In this document: one piece after another, positions 16,882 to 25,098 of the stretch
How positions within the stretch are numbered: position 1 is the stretch's first letter
Layout: the number at the start of each line of letters is the position of its first letter
Source of the DNA: Flavobacterium sp. TAB 87
Lineage (GTDB): Bacteria; Bacteroidota; Bacteroidia; Flavobacteriales; Flavobacteriaceae
DNA length: 64,000 nucleotides
NCBI RefSeq assembly: GCF_001529295.1
Contig: NZ_LLWK01000036.1
Coordinates: 62,001 to 126,000 of the forward strand
Reading direction: 5' to 3'
Position numbers and translations under genes: made by a program
Notes under the pieces: generated by a model
What the model was told of the DNA's origin: nothing
The model's database searches: none
Seen by the model: the letters and a program-made list of their open reading frames with translations, nothing else

Positions 16882-17424
16882 ATGCAAAAAAATTTCAGAC
16901 CCAGTCCAAACTCCTTCAAAAATACCTTTTGTATTTTTAATGAAGTTTTAATTGACGAAATAAACGGTCTAAAAATTCAGTTTGAAAGTAAAGCAGGAAG
17001 TGCTTATTATTACACCGAAGAAGGAATGTATCGGCAATCAAATCATTGGGGGCGATTAGCCAATAGTAAATGGAGGTTAATCGCTTTAGATCCAGAAACA
17101 GATTCTAAATATAAAATTGGTTTTGCCAAATGGACTTCTTTTTTTCCTGATAACAACGGAGATAGACTCTATTATATCGAAGCTGATCTGCTAAATAATA
17201 CGGTCACGTATCAGCATAAAAATAACTCAGCTTATGATAATAAAGCAATTTTACGAACCACTTTTGAAACCACTAAGCGAATCAAACAAATTCGGAACTT
17301 ACAGCAATTGACTTCTTGGGCAAAATATTTTGACTATGATGACATTCAAGAATTGCGTACCCAAATAATAAACGAGCTTATTTTTACACAAAAAACTTTA
17401 GAAGATATAAAACGAGAAATATAA
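16882..17424 (+). CDS. Conserved-looking hypothetical protein
   Basis: A 180-residue protein not recognised as a named family. I chose the ATG at 16882 (MQKNFRPSPNSF) over the TTG at 16876, which overlaps the -7 box. It is soluble with no signal peptide. It contains an aromatic segment typical of a beta-rich fold (SAYYYTEEGMYRQSNHWGRL), and the C-terminal half is helical and charged. It begins a tight run of four genes: its stop overlaps the ATG of the next by one base, and two more follow within 10 bases or by overlap. No function can be assigned. Confidence 0.8.
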   Translation: MQKNFRPSPNSFKNTFCIFNEVLIDEINGLKIQFESKAGSAYYYTEEGMYRQSNHWGRLANSKWRLIALDPETDSKYKIGFAKWTSFFPDNNGDRLYYIEADLLNNTVTYQHKNNSAYDNKAILRTTFETTKRIKQIRNLQQLTSWAKYFDYDDIQELRTQIINELIFTQKTLEDIKREI

Positions 17425-17576
17425 TGGGTAGAAATAACGAAAGAAATATTAAAAAACACAACGACAAACTGCACAAAGCGCAAGATAAAGTCAAAAAAGC
17501 AGCAGCAGATCGTAAAGAAATGCTGAAACAGATTGTTAAAAAGCACAACGAAGACACTAATACAACAGAAAATTAA
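17424..17576 (+). CDS. Small Lys-rich basic protein (50 residues)
   Basis: A short gene starting at the ATG that overlaps the previous stop (TAATG at 17422-17426). It encodes 50 residues, very rich in Lys, Asn and His with an amphipathic helical middle (KLHKAQDKVKKAAADRKEM) and a polar tail ending TTEN. The composition suggests binding to RNA or another polyanion, but this is a guess. The overlap with its upstream neighbour and the 10-base gap to its downstream neighbour support real translation. Confidence 0.65.
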   Translation: MGRNNERNIKKHNDKLHKAQDKVKKAAADRKEMLKQIVKKHNEDTNTTEN

Positions 17577-17586
17577 TTTTAAATAT

Positions 17587-17808
17587 ATGGAAAACGATAA
17601 ATTCTCAGCCTTAAAAGAAACAGTACAAGAAATTATTGACTTAATTGCTACTAAAGATTTAAAGACGGCGAATAATAAATTGGTCGAAGTAAGTGAAGAC
17701 TTAGACGAATTACTTGATTTTGCTGAAGAAGATGAAGATCTAAGAGAAATTAGTAAATATCAAGTTTTACTCAATCAATTGCACCAAAAAATAAATGCAG
17801 CCGAATAA
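17587..17808 (+). CDS. Small acidic helical hypothetical protein
   Basis: A 73-residue protein from the ATG at 17587. An upstream TTG at 17533 in the same frame overlaps the previous gene and is less likely. It is all-helical by appearance and strongly acidic in the middle (EVSEDLDELLDFAEEDEDLR). No family is recognised. It sits directly behind the very basic 50-residue protein, so the two could interact through charge. It overlaps the next gene by 14 bases, which suggests coupled translation. Confidence 0.7.
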   Translation: MENDKFSALKETVQEIIDLIATKDLKTANNKLVEVSEDLDELLDFAEEDEDLREISKYQVLLNQLHQKINAAE

Positions 17809-18187
17809 TCTATTTACGCGACAGAAAACATGTTACTGCGACACCGGTTTATTATATGAACAATGTTGCGGTTTGTACCATACTAATAAAAAAGCTCCTA
17901 CTGCTTTAGCATTAATGCGTTCGAGGTATTCTGCATTTGCCTCTCATAATGCAGATTATCTTATGAAAACCACCTATGGCTCTGAAAGAAAAAATTATTC
18001 AAAGGAAGCTATTTTAGAATGGTCAACTGCCAATGAATGGATTTCGTTGGAGATCATAAAATTCACCGAAAATACCGTAGAATTTAAAGCCTTCTACACT
18101 GATGAAAATCAGGTAAAGCAAATCCACCATGAATTTTCTACTTTTATAATGGAAAACGCACAATGGTACTTTTTAAAAGGCGAATAA
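17795..18187 (+). CDS. YchJ family protein with SEC-C zinc motif
   Basis: A 130-residue protein of the YchJ/UPF0225 type. The N-terminal zinc-binding SEC-C-like motif has the spacing CYCDTGLLYEQCCGLYH. It continues with ALALMRSRYSAFASHNADYL and an NTF2-like C-terminal half (HHEFSTFIMENAQWYFLKG). It is cytoplasmic, and the family's role is unknown. It is the last of the 16882-18187 gene run, its start lying inside the preceding gene. Confidence 0.88.
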   Translation: MQPNNLFTRQKTCYCDTGLLYEQCCGLYHTNKKAPTALALMRSRYSAFASHNADYLMKTTYGSERKNYSKEAILEWSTANEWISLEIIKFTENTVEFKAFYTDENQVKQIHHEFSTFIMENAQWYFLKGE

Positions 18188-18281
18188 ACGATTTTATTGT
18201 AATTCAAAATTGCTTTTCTTTTAACTAAAAATTAGTAAACGTTCTTTTTTAACTCAATCTAAATGAAGTAATTTTAGAAGT

Positions 18282-19400
18282 ATGAAAAACGAACACAAAA
18301 AAGGTTTTTATTTTAAAACATATGAGGCACCTTTCCAGTCTCCGTTTGAAAAGCTTTTTGGTATTTTCAAGGAGTTAATTACCCATACTTCGGGTGATTT
18401 TGACGAAGCAATTAGTTGGCTTCGCGAACTGGATGTCGAATATAAATTGACCGATGAGAATTATACTATCGATGATTTTATTGAAGATTTGAAGAAAAAA
18501 GGCTACATCAAAGACGAACTGAAAGAGGACGGAACAAGCGGAATTGGAATCACCGCTAAAACAGAACGCGCTATTAGACAACAAGCTTTAGATCAAATTT
18601 TTGGTAATCTAAAACGTTCTGGATCTGGAAACCACAAAACGAAATATTCGGGAAGTGGAGACGAACATACGGGCGAATTTAGAGAATTTCATTTTGGTGA
18701 TGGTTTAGAGCGAATTTCTTTAACTGAAAGTTTGAAAAATGCCCAGATCAATAATGGTATGGACGGTTTTAAACTAACTGAAAATGATCTCGTGGTTGAA
18801 GATGCGCAGTATAAATCGCAAATGAGTACCGTACTTATGATTGATATTTCGCACAGCATGATTTTATATGGTGAAGATCGAATTACCCCTGCCAAAAAGG
18901 TAGCGATGGCACTGGCCGAATTAATTACGACTCGTTATCCCAAAGACACCTTAGATATTCTCGTTTTCGGTAACGATGCGTGGACTATTGCTATTAAAGA
19001 TTTACCGTATTTAAAAGTGGGACCGTATCACACCAATACTGTTGCAGGTTTGCAGTTGGCAATGGATATTTTGCGTCGTAAAAGAAATACAAATAAACAA
19101 ATTTTTATGATTACTGATGGTAAACCAAGTTGCGTAAGAGAACGCGATGGTTCGTATTATATGAACAGTAATGGTTTAGATGAATACATTGTTGACAAAT
19201 GCTACAATCAGGCGCAACAAGCTCGAAAATTACATATACCGATTACCACTTTTATGATCGCTCAAGATCCATACTTGCAACGTTTTGTGAATCATTTTAC
19301 AGAAGCAAACCAAGGAAAAGCATTTTACACCGGATTAAAAGGTTTGGGAGAAATGATATTTGAAGATTACGAAACCAATAGAAAGAAAAAGATTAAGTAA
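18282..19400 (+). CDS. VWA-domain protein partner of a MoxR/ChlI-type ATPase
   Basis: A 372-residue cytoplasmic protein. The N-terminal about 170 residues are a helical, Gly/Ser-containing linker region. The C-terminal von Willebrand A domain has an intact MIDAS: DISHS in MIDISHSMILYG, a Thr in HTNTVAGL, and Asp in MITDGKPS. The family binds a metal through the MIDAS and works with AAA+ ATPases to insert metals or remodel protein complexes. The AAA+ gene lies 111 bases downstream on the same strand, so this is a MoxR/VWA pair with the VWA gene first. The client protein is not identifiable here. Confidence 0.92.
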   Translation: MKNEHKKGFYFKTYEAPFQSPFEKLFGIFKELITHTSGDFDEAISWLRELDVEYKLTDENYTIDDFIEDLKKKGYIKDELKEDGTSGIGITAKTERAIRQQALDQIFGNLKRSGSGNHKTKYSGSGDEHTGEFREFHFGDGLERISLTESLKNAQINNGMDGFKLTENDLVVEDAQYKSQMSTVLMIDISHSMILYGEDRITPAKKVAMALAELITTRYPKDTLDILVFGNDAWTIAIKDLPYLKVGPYHTNTVAGLQLAMDILRRKRNTNKQIFMITDGKPSCVRERDGSYYMNSNGLDEYIVDKCYNQAQQARKLHIPITTFMIAQDPYLQRFVNHFTEANQGKAFYTGLKGLGEMIFEDYETNRKKKIK

Positions 19401-19511
19401 TGTTACTTAACTTACTTAAATACAAAAGTTAGGATAAAATAATTGTAAATAAAAATAAATATTGAAATCTTAAATTTATCAAATTTTTCAATCTTTAATA
19501 TAAAGTAAAAT

Positions 19512-20975
19512 ATGAAAATAGAAAACATAAATACATTCGGCGAACTAAAACAATCAGGATATAAAAGCCAATCTATTAAAGATGAATTACGTTACAACTT
19601 GCGCGAAAAAATCAAAACTGGTAAATCAGCTTTTGAAGGAGTTCATGGCTTTGAAAATACTGTTATTCCAGAACTGGAACGCGCTATTTTATCAAGGCAT
19701 AACATTAACTTATTAGGACTTCGCGGCCAAGCAAAGACACGGTTAGCTCGAAAAATGATTGACTTGTTAGATGAATACATACCTTATGTTGAGGGTTCAG
19801 AAATAAACGACGATCCGTTTCATCCAATTTCGAGATTTGCTAAAAATTTAATTGAAGAAAAAGGGGATGAGACTCCTATTAAGTGGCTGCATCGCTCAGA
19901 ACGTTTTTCTGAAAAATTAGCTACTCCAGATGTAACTGTTGCTGATTTAATTGGGGATGTCGATCCTATTAAAGCAGCCAATCTTAAACTATCATATGCA
20001 GATGACCGCGTGATTCACTTCGGAATGATTCCGCGTGCCAATCGTTGCATCTTTGTAATTAATGAGCTACCCGATTTACAAGCGCGAATTCAAGTGGCTT
20101 TGTTTAATATTTTACAAGAAGGAGATATTCAAATTCGTGGTTTTAAATTGCGCATGCCTCTGGATATGCAGTTTGTATTTACAGCTAACCCAGAAGATTA
20201 CACCAATAGAGGAAGTATAGTAACACCGTTGAAAGATAGAATTGGGTCTCAAATTTTGACCCATTATCCTGAAAGTATTGCAATTGCACGGACCATTACA
20301 GAACAAGAGGCCAAATTAGACAAACACCAAAGCGAAGTAGTATATGTTCCAAATCTAGCTAAAGATTTATTAGAGCAAATTAGTTTTGAAGCTAGAGATA
20401 GCGAATACATTGATAATAAAAGCGGCGTAAGTGCCCGTTTGAGTATTACTGCTTTTGAAAATTTATTAAGTACTGCTGAACGTCGAGCGTTAAAAGCAGG
20501 TGCAGATCATACTACATTGCGATTGTCTGATTTTATGGGAATAATTCCAGCAATAACAGGAAAAGTAGAATTAGTTTATGAAGGAGAGCAGGAGGGAGCA
20601 GCCACGGTAGCACAGCACTTAATTGGTTCTGCTATTCAAACACTTTTTCCAGTGTACTTTCCAAAAATTGAAAAACTAGAACGACCAGATGCAAAAACAC
20701 CGTATACTGATATTGTAGAATGGTTTTTTACAGAAAGTGGATTTGAGCTTTTAGATGATGCTACAGATGAAGAGTATCAAAAAGTATTGGACGACGTTTC
20801 GCCTTTATCTGCTCTACTTAAAAAATATCAATCAAAATTGGATGAAAAAGAATTATATTTTATGAAGGAATTTGTACTATGGGCATTAGTAGAATATAAA
20901 AAATTGAGCAAAGATCGTTTTGCGCAGGGATACGAGTTCAAAGACATGTACGGAAGTTACATTAGTAAATTGTAA
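19512..20975 (+). CDS. MoxR/magnesium-chelatase-like AAA+ ATPase
   Basis: A 487-residue AAA+ protein related to the magnesium chelatase ChlI/BchI group. The Walker A-like segment is LLGLRGQAKTRLARK (near residue 80), with an R in GLRGQAKT where many have GxxGxGKT. The Walker B-like CIFVINELPDLQARIQ and sensor-1 region FVFTANPEDYTNRGS follow. It should form a hexamer that uses ATP to remodel a client, together with the upstream VWA protein. The C-terminal about 130 residues are helical and not assigned. A strong bidirectional terminator follows at 20991-21027. Confidence 0.92.
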   Translation: MKIENINTFGELKQSGYKSQSIKDELRYNLREKIKTGKSAFEGVHGFENTVIPELERAILSRHNINLLGLRGQAKTRLARKMIDLLDEYIPYVEGSEINDDPFHPISRFAKNLIEEKGDETPIKWLHRSERFSEKLATPDVTVADLIGDVDPIKAANLKLSYADDRVIHFGMIPRANRCIFVINELPDLQARIQVALFNILQEGDIQIRGFKLRMPLDMQFVFTANPEDYTNRGSIVTPLKDRIGSQILTHYPESIAIARTITEQEAKLDKHQSEVVYVPNLAKDLLEQISFEARDSEYIDNKSGVSARLSITAFENLLSTAERRALKAGADHTTLRLSDFMGIIPAITGKVELVYEGEQEGAATVAQHLIGSAIQTLFPVYFPKIEKLERPDAKTPYTDIVEWFFTESGFELLDDATDEEYQKVLDDVSPLSALLKKYQSKLDEKELYFMKEFVLWALVEYKKLSKDRFAQGYEFKDMYGSYISKL

Positions 20976-20990
20976 TACTTTAGAATTTAT

Positions 20991-21027
20991 AAAAAAAGCG
21001 AGGGAGTCAAATTCCTCGCTTTTTTTT
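20991..21027. terminator. Bidirectional terminator between the AAA+ gene and selO
   Basis: GCGAGG and CCTCGC form a stem around GAGTCAAATT, flanked by A runs on one side and T runs on the other. It serves both convergent genes. Confidence 0.88.
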
Positions 21028-21036
21028 ATGTTATTT

Positions 21037-22605
21037 TTAAGAGCTGCAAGACAACATCGAGCATCCTACTTTAGATCGTGCCCAATCGGGACGTTTGGCA
21101 AACCATTTTTCAAATTCGGGTTGTTCTTCATACGGTTTTCTCAATACGTTAAATAATTCAGCAATTAATGAGTAATCGCCTTGATCTGCAGCATCAATAC
21201 TCAATTGCGACATGTAATTGCGTAACACATATTTCGGATTGATTAGATTCATTTTTAAAATCCTTTCCGCATCAGAAAGGGTTTCAGATTGTAGGAAAGT
21301 TAAATATTCAGCAAACCAGCTCAACCAAGATTCGAGAATCCTTTCTTTTATTTCTTCTGGTTTGTAAAAAGAATCTCTTATGACTTCAAAACATTCATTA
21401 ACCGAATCCGTTTTGCTAATCCGATTTAAATTTCTGAAAAAAATCGTCATATCCGTTTCTGATAACTGTAAATTATCCTCTAAATTTTTTATAAATTTAG
21501 AAGAATCCTCACTTGATGTAAATAAACCTAATTTACTAAACATCATTACTTTGTATTCGGACTGATAATCTTCTAAAAACGACTCTAATACTTTTTCTAG
21601 AGGAGCCGCATCATTAATTAACGGAAATAAAGAATTTGCCAACTGGTATAAATTCCATTGTGCAACGCTAGGTTGATTTCCAAAACGATACCGTTTATTT
21701 TGACGATCGGTAGTATTTGGAGTCCAATTTGGATCGTAATCTTCCAACCATCCATATGGTCCATAATCAATTGTTATTCCATGAATGGACATGTTATCGG
21801 TATTCATAACTCCATGAACAAAGCCGACACGCTGCCATTCTAAAATCATTTTTCGAGTGCTATCTGCAACGAATTGAAAGAACTGAATGTAACTTTGCTT
21901 TGAATCTCCTTTTATTTCAGGAAAATAATATTTAATAGTGAAATCGGTTAACTGCTTTAAATTTGTCAACTCATTTCGAGCTGCTAACATTTCAAAATTT
22001 CCAAATCTAATAAACGACGGTGCAACACGAGAAACAATAGCACCTTTTTCATATTCTGCATTTCCATCGTACAACATATCTCTCAAAACAGAATCACCAG
22101 AAAGCATTAGCGAAAGCGAACGAGTTGTTGGAACACCCAAATGAAACATTGCCTCGGCACATAGATATTCTCTAACAGAAGAGCGTAAAACTGCCAATCC
22201 ATCTGCAGTTCGTGAATAGGGTGTTTTACCTGCACCCTTAAGTTGCAGCGTAAAGGATTTGTTGTCATGCTCAACTTCAGTCAAGTTTATTGCTCTTCCG
22301 TCACCCAATTGTCCGGCCCAGTTTCCAAATTGATGACCAGCGTAACACATCGCATACGACTTAGCGTGAGATAAAACCTCTTTACCAGAAAAAATATTTA
22401 AAAATTCCTGCGATTGTAAGTCCGCTAAATCTAACCCAATTAAACTGCTTACTTCTTCAGAAGCATGAACTAAAGTTGGATTTGACGGAATTCTAGGTAA
22501 AACGTACGAGAAGCAAGTGTTTTTTACTTGTCTCGTTTCATTTGTGTCTTCGGGATCTGCAGGTAATTCAGCTGTAAAACGATTATGAGTTTTTAAATGT
22601 ATCAT
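21037..22605 (-). CDS. selO: SelO-type protein adenylyltransferase (YdiU)
   Basis: A 522-residue SelO pseudokinase that transfers AMP from ATP to protein Ser/Thr/Tyr. Family blocks are intact: GHQFGNWAGQLGDGRAINL, the GAGKTPYSRTADG loop, the REYLCAEAM helix, and the nucleotide-binding NTDNMSIHGITIDYGPYG. It ends SCSS, with Cys in the place that carries selenocysteine in some eukaryotic members, so it is the usual bacterial Cys form. MsrA is encoded just upstream on the same strand, five bases away, giving a likely redox-stress pair. Confidence 0.96.
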   Translation of the reverse strand: MIHLKTHNRFTAELPADPEDTNETRQVKNTCFSYVLPRIPSNPTLVHASEEVSSLIGLDLADLQSQEFLNIFSGKEVLSHAKSYAMCYAGHQFGNWAGQLGDGRAINLTEVEHDNKSFTLQLKGAGKTPYSRTADGLAVLRSSVREYLCAEAMFHLGVPTTRSLSLMLSGDSVLRDMLYDGNAEYEKGAIVSRVAPSFIRFGNFEMLAARNELTNLKQLTDFTIKYYFPEIKGDSKQSYIQFFQFVADSTRKMILEWQRVGFVHGVMNTDNMSIHGITIDYGPYGWLEDYDPNWTPNTTDRQNKRYRFGNQPSVAQWNLYQLANSLFPLINDAAPLEKVLESFLEDYQSEYKVMMFSKLGLFTSSEDSSKFIKNLEDNLQLSETDMTIFFRNLNRISKTDSVNECFEVIRDSFYKPEEIKERILESWLSWFAEYLTFLQSETLSDAERILKMNLINPKYVLRNYMSQLSIDAADQGDYSLIAELFNVLRKPYEEQPEFEKWFAKRPDWARSKVGCSMLSCSS

Positions 22606-22610
22606 GATTA

Positions 22611-23141
22611 TTATGCTAGTTTATCAATGTACATTTTCTTTAATTTCTGAATCTTAGGGTCGATAACCATAGTACAATAACCAGCTTCTCTATTGTTATT
22701 GTAGTAGTTTTGATGTTCTTCTTCGGCTTCATAAAAAACCTCTAGTGGCGTTAATTCAGTCACAATTGGTTGTTCAAAAATAGGTTTAAGTGTGTCAAAC
22801 AATTCGTTTACAATTTGCTGTTGTTCTTTATCATGATACAAAATTATAGAACGGTACTGCGTTCCTCGATCGGCGCCTTGTTGGTTCAATGTTGTTGGAT
22901 CGTGCGAGGTTAAAAAGACAAAAATTATTTCTTTGTAAGAAATAATTTCTGGATCAAATGTAACTTGAATTACTTCTGCGTGTCCCGTTCGACCACTACA
23001 CACTTCTCGATAAGGAGGATTCTTAATAAATCCTCCTGCGTAACCTGATTGTATTGATATAATGCCTTTTAGACGTTGGATAATTGCTTCGATACACCAA
23101 AAACAACCGCCGCCAAAAGTAGCAACTTCTTGATTTTTCAT
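22611..23141 (-). CDS. msrA: Peptide methionine-S-sulfoxide reductase MsrA
   Basis: A 176-residue enzyme that reduces the S-epimer of methionine sulfoxide in proteins. The active site GGGCFWC is at about residues 10-16 with the catalytic Cys in the first CFW, and the GTQYRSII and EEEHQNYY family blocks are present. The length is normal. It is the first gene of a two-gene unit with selO (gap five bases), both linked by protein repair and oxidative stress. Confidence 0.97.
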   Translation of the reverse strand: MKNQEVATFGGGCFWCIEAIIQRLKGIISIQSGYAGGFIKNPPYREVCSGRTGHAEVIQVTFDPEIISYKEIIFVFLTSHDPTTLNQQGADRGTQYRSIILYHDKEQQQIVNELFDTLKPIFEQPIVTELTPLEVFYEAEEEHQNYYNNNREAGYCTMVIDPKIQKLKKMYIDKLA

Positions 23142-23396
23142 AAGATATTTTTTAAGTATTTTAAACTACTGCTACTTCAAATTTAAAACTATTTGATCGG
23201 AATTAGCCATAAATTACGTTAATTGAATTATAAAAGTTAATTTATTAAAGGCAAGTTGTTTATATACTAAACTGAATAATCAAATACTAATATCCTGTAG
23301 GGAATTAACCAAAAATGTAAGTGTACTATTTTGATTGCAAAAGCTTTAAAGTCGACCAAGATGAGAATTAGAAGAAACTAAGTTTAATTAGAATCA

Positions 23397-23415
23397 CCCT
23401 ATAAATTTTATAGGG
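23397..23415. promoter_or_regulatory. Palindrome, possible operator
   Basis: CCCTATAAA and TTTATAGGG are perfect reverse complements around a single T. A 19-base palindrome between divergent promoters, with no T-tail in either direction, fits an operator better than a terminator. Confidence 0.4.
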
Positions 23416-23522
23416 TAAATTATTATATTATTTATAAAACATGATTTTCTTTAATAAATTAAAAATGGATCAAAGTATTTAAAGTTTATAATTGATAAAT
23501 TCACAATTTTGTAAAAAAGAGA

Positions 23523-23530
23523 TATATTTG
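23523..23530 (+). promoter_or_regulatory. Predicted -7 box (TATATTTG) of the aminotransferase gene
   Basis: A full TAnnTTTG match 20 bases before the ATG at 23551. A -33 TTTG at 19-base spacing was not seen. Confidence 0.45.
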
Positions 23531-23550
23531 TACTCTAAGAGCACTACAAC

Positions 23551-25038
23551 ATGAACAATACAGCTATAGATACCAATTTAGAAACCTATTTCAAAAAATT
23601 TCGTACCAATATAATAGGTATTGATCAAGAATTTGTTTCTCCGTACGGAAAAAAGCAAATAATTTATACCGACTGGACAGCTAGTGGACGATTGTACAGA
23701 CCCATTGAAGAAAAATTATTGAATCAATTTGGTCCTTTTGTTGCAAATACGCATACTGAAACAACGGTCTCTGGAACCGCGATGACCAAGGCATATAATC
23801 ATGCAAGAACTATCATTAAAAGACATGCTAACGCTAACCAAGATGATGTTTTAATTACAGATGGATCTGGTATGACGGGCGTGGTTAATAAATTTCAACG
23901 AATTTTAGGATTAAAAGTTCCAGAAAATTTAAAGAAATATACTACTGTTCCCGAAGAAATTAGACCAATTGTTTTTATTTCTCACATGGAACATCACTCC
24001 AATCAAACTACGTGGTTAGAGACGATCGCCGATGTCGAAATTATTCCTTCGTGTGCCCAAGGTTTATTTAACTTAGAGAATCTCAAAATATTATTAGAAA
24101 AGCATAAAGAGCGCCCTTTCAAAATCGCGTCTGTTACCGCATGTTCAAATGTAACGGGCTTACAAACTCCCTTTCATGAAGTTGCCAAATTAATGCACCA
24201 GCACAACGGCATTTGTTTTGTAGATTTTGCCTGTTCTGGACCTTATGTTGAAATGAATATGCACCCTGAAGATCCGGAAGCTTATTTGGATGCTATTTTC
24301 TTTTCTCCGCATAAATTTTTAGGTGGTCCTGGTACTTCTGGCGTATTAATATTTAATAAAAAATTATATAAAAATATGATTCCCGATTGTCCAGGTGGAG
24401 GAACCGTAAGTTGGACCAATCCGTGGGGCGCACACAAGTATATTGATAATATCGAAGAACGTGAAGATGGCGGAACTCCTGGATTCTTACAAGTGATCAA
24501 AACAGCTTTGGCTATTGAGCTGAAAGAAGAAATGGGAATCGAGAACATTTTAGAAAGAGAACATGAAATTGTTAATTATGTTTTTGATGAATTAAAATCG
24601 GTAGAGAATATTAAGATTTTAGCGGCACAACATGAAGAGCGCTTGGGAGTAATTTCTTTCTTTGTAGATGATTTACATTTTAATTTAGGCGTAAAATTAT
24701 TAAACGATAAGTTCGGAATTCAAACCAGAGGCGGATGCAGTTGCGCAGGTACTTATGGCCACTTTTTATTGCATGTGGATCAAGAAACTTCGAATAAATT
24801 AGTTGATGAAATTGGGATAGGCGATTTGCTTAAAAAGCCAGGGTGGATTCGTATGTCTATTCATCCAACTACTACAAATGCAGAGATCGCTTATGTTTGT
24901 GAAAGTATCCAATCTATGGCTGCTAACCACAAAGAATGGACACTAGATTATTTATATAACAAAAATACTAATGAATTTATTCATAAAAGAGCGACTGATT
25001 TTGAAGAAAATTTAGTTGCAGGATGGTTTAATTCTTAA
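23551..25038 (+). CDS. Class-V aminotransferase/cysteine desulfurase-like PLP enzyme
   Basis: A 495-residue PLP fold-type I enzyme. Visible blocks are the His-rich SHMEHHSNQTTWLE, the Asp pairing with PLP in CFVDFACSGPY, the Schiff-base Lys in SPHKFLGGPGTSG, and a Cys-rich loop RGGCSCAGTYGHF. The fold is that of cysteine desulfurases and isopenicillin N epimerases. The Cys-loop suggests activity on a sulfur-containing substrate, but the reaction is not certain. It is a long family member with no signal peptide, a single-gene unit ending at a bidirectional terminator. Confidence 0.88.
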   Translation: MNNTAIDTNLETYFKKFRTNIIGIDQEFVSPYGKKQIIYTDWTASGRLYRPIEEKLLNQFGPFVANTHTETTVSGTAMTKAYNHARTIIKRHANANQDDVLITDGSGMTGVVNKFQRILGLKVPENLKKYTTVPEEIRPIVFISHMEHHSNQTTWLETIADVEIIPSCAQGLFNLENLKILLEKHKERPFKIASVTACSNVTGLQTPFHEVAKLMHQHNGICFVDFACSGPYVEMNMHPEDPEAYLDAIFFSPHKFLGGPGTSGVLIFNKKLYKNMIPDCPGGGTVSWTNPWGAHKYIDNIEEREDGGTPGFLQVIKTALAIELKEEMGIENILEREHEIVNYVFDELKSVENIKILAAQHEERLGVISFFVDDLHFNLGVKLLNDKFGIQTRGGCSCAGTYGHFLLHVDQETSNKLVDEIGIGDLLKKPGWIRMSIHPTTTNAEIAYVCESIQSMAANHKEWTLDYLYNKNTNEFIHKRATDFEENLVAGWFNS

Positions 25039-25058
25039 GAATTTTAAAGTATTGATAT

Positions 25059-25090
25059 AAAAAAGAGCACCTTAAAAATGCTCTTTTTTT
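25059..25090. terminator. Bidirectional terminator between aminotransferase and antiporter
   Basis: AAAAAAGAGCA and TGCTCTTTTTTT pair around CCTTAAAAA; it ends both convergent transcripts. Confidence 0.85.
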
Positions 25091-25098
25091 ATACTTCA

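Larger units (their letters stand above)
23142..23550. other. Divergent intergenic region between msrA and the class-V aminotransferase
   Basis: 409 bases without a gene. It holds a near-perfect palindrome at 23397-23415 and a TATATTTG box at 23523-23530 for the aminotransferase. No TAnnTTTG box was found for msrA. The rest is AT-rich with no visible structure. Confidence 0.6.

Noticed and set aside
21037..21060. Selenocysteine at the end of SelO
   Set aside because: The position is a normal Cys codon (ends SCSS), as in most bacterial SelO proteins.
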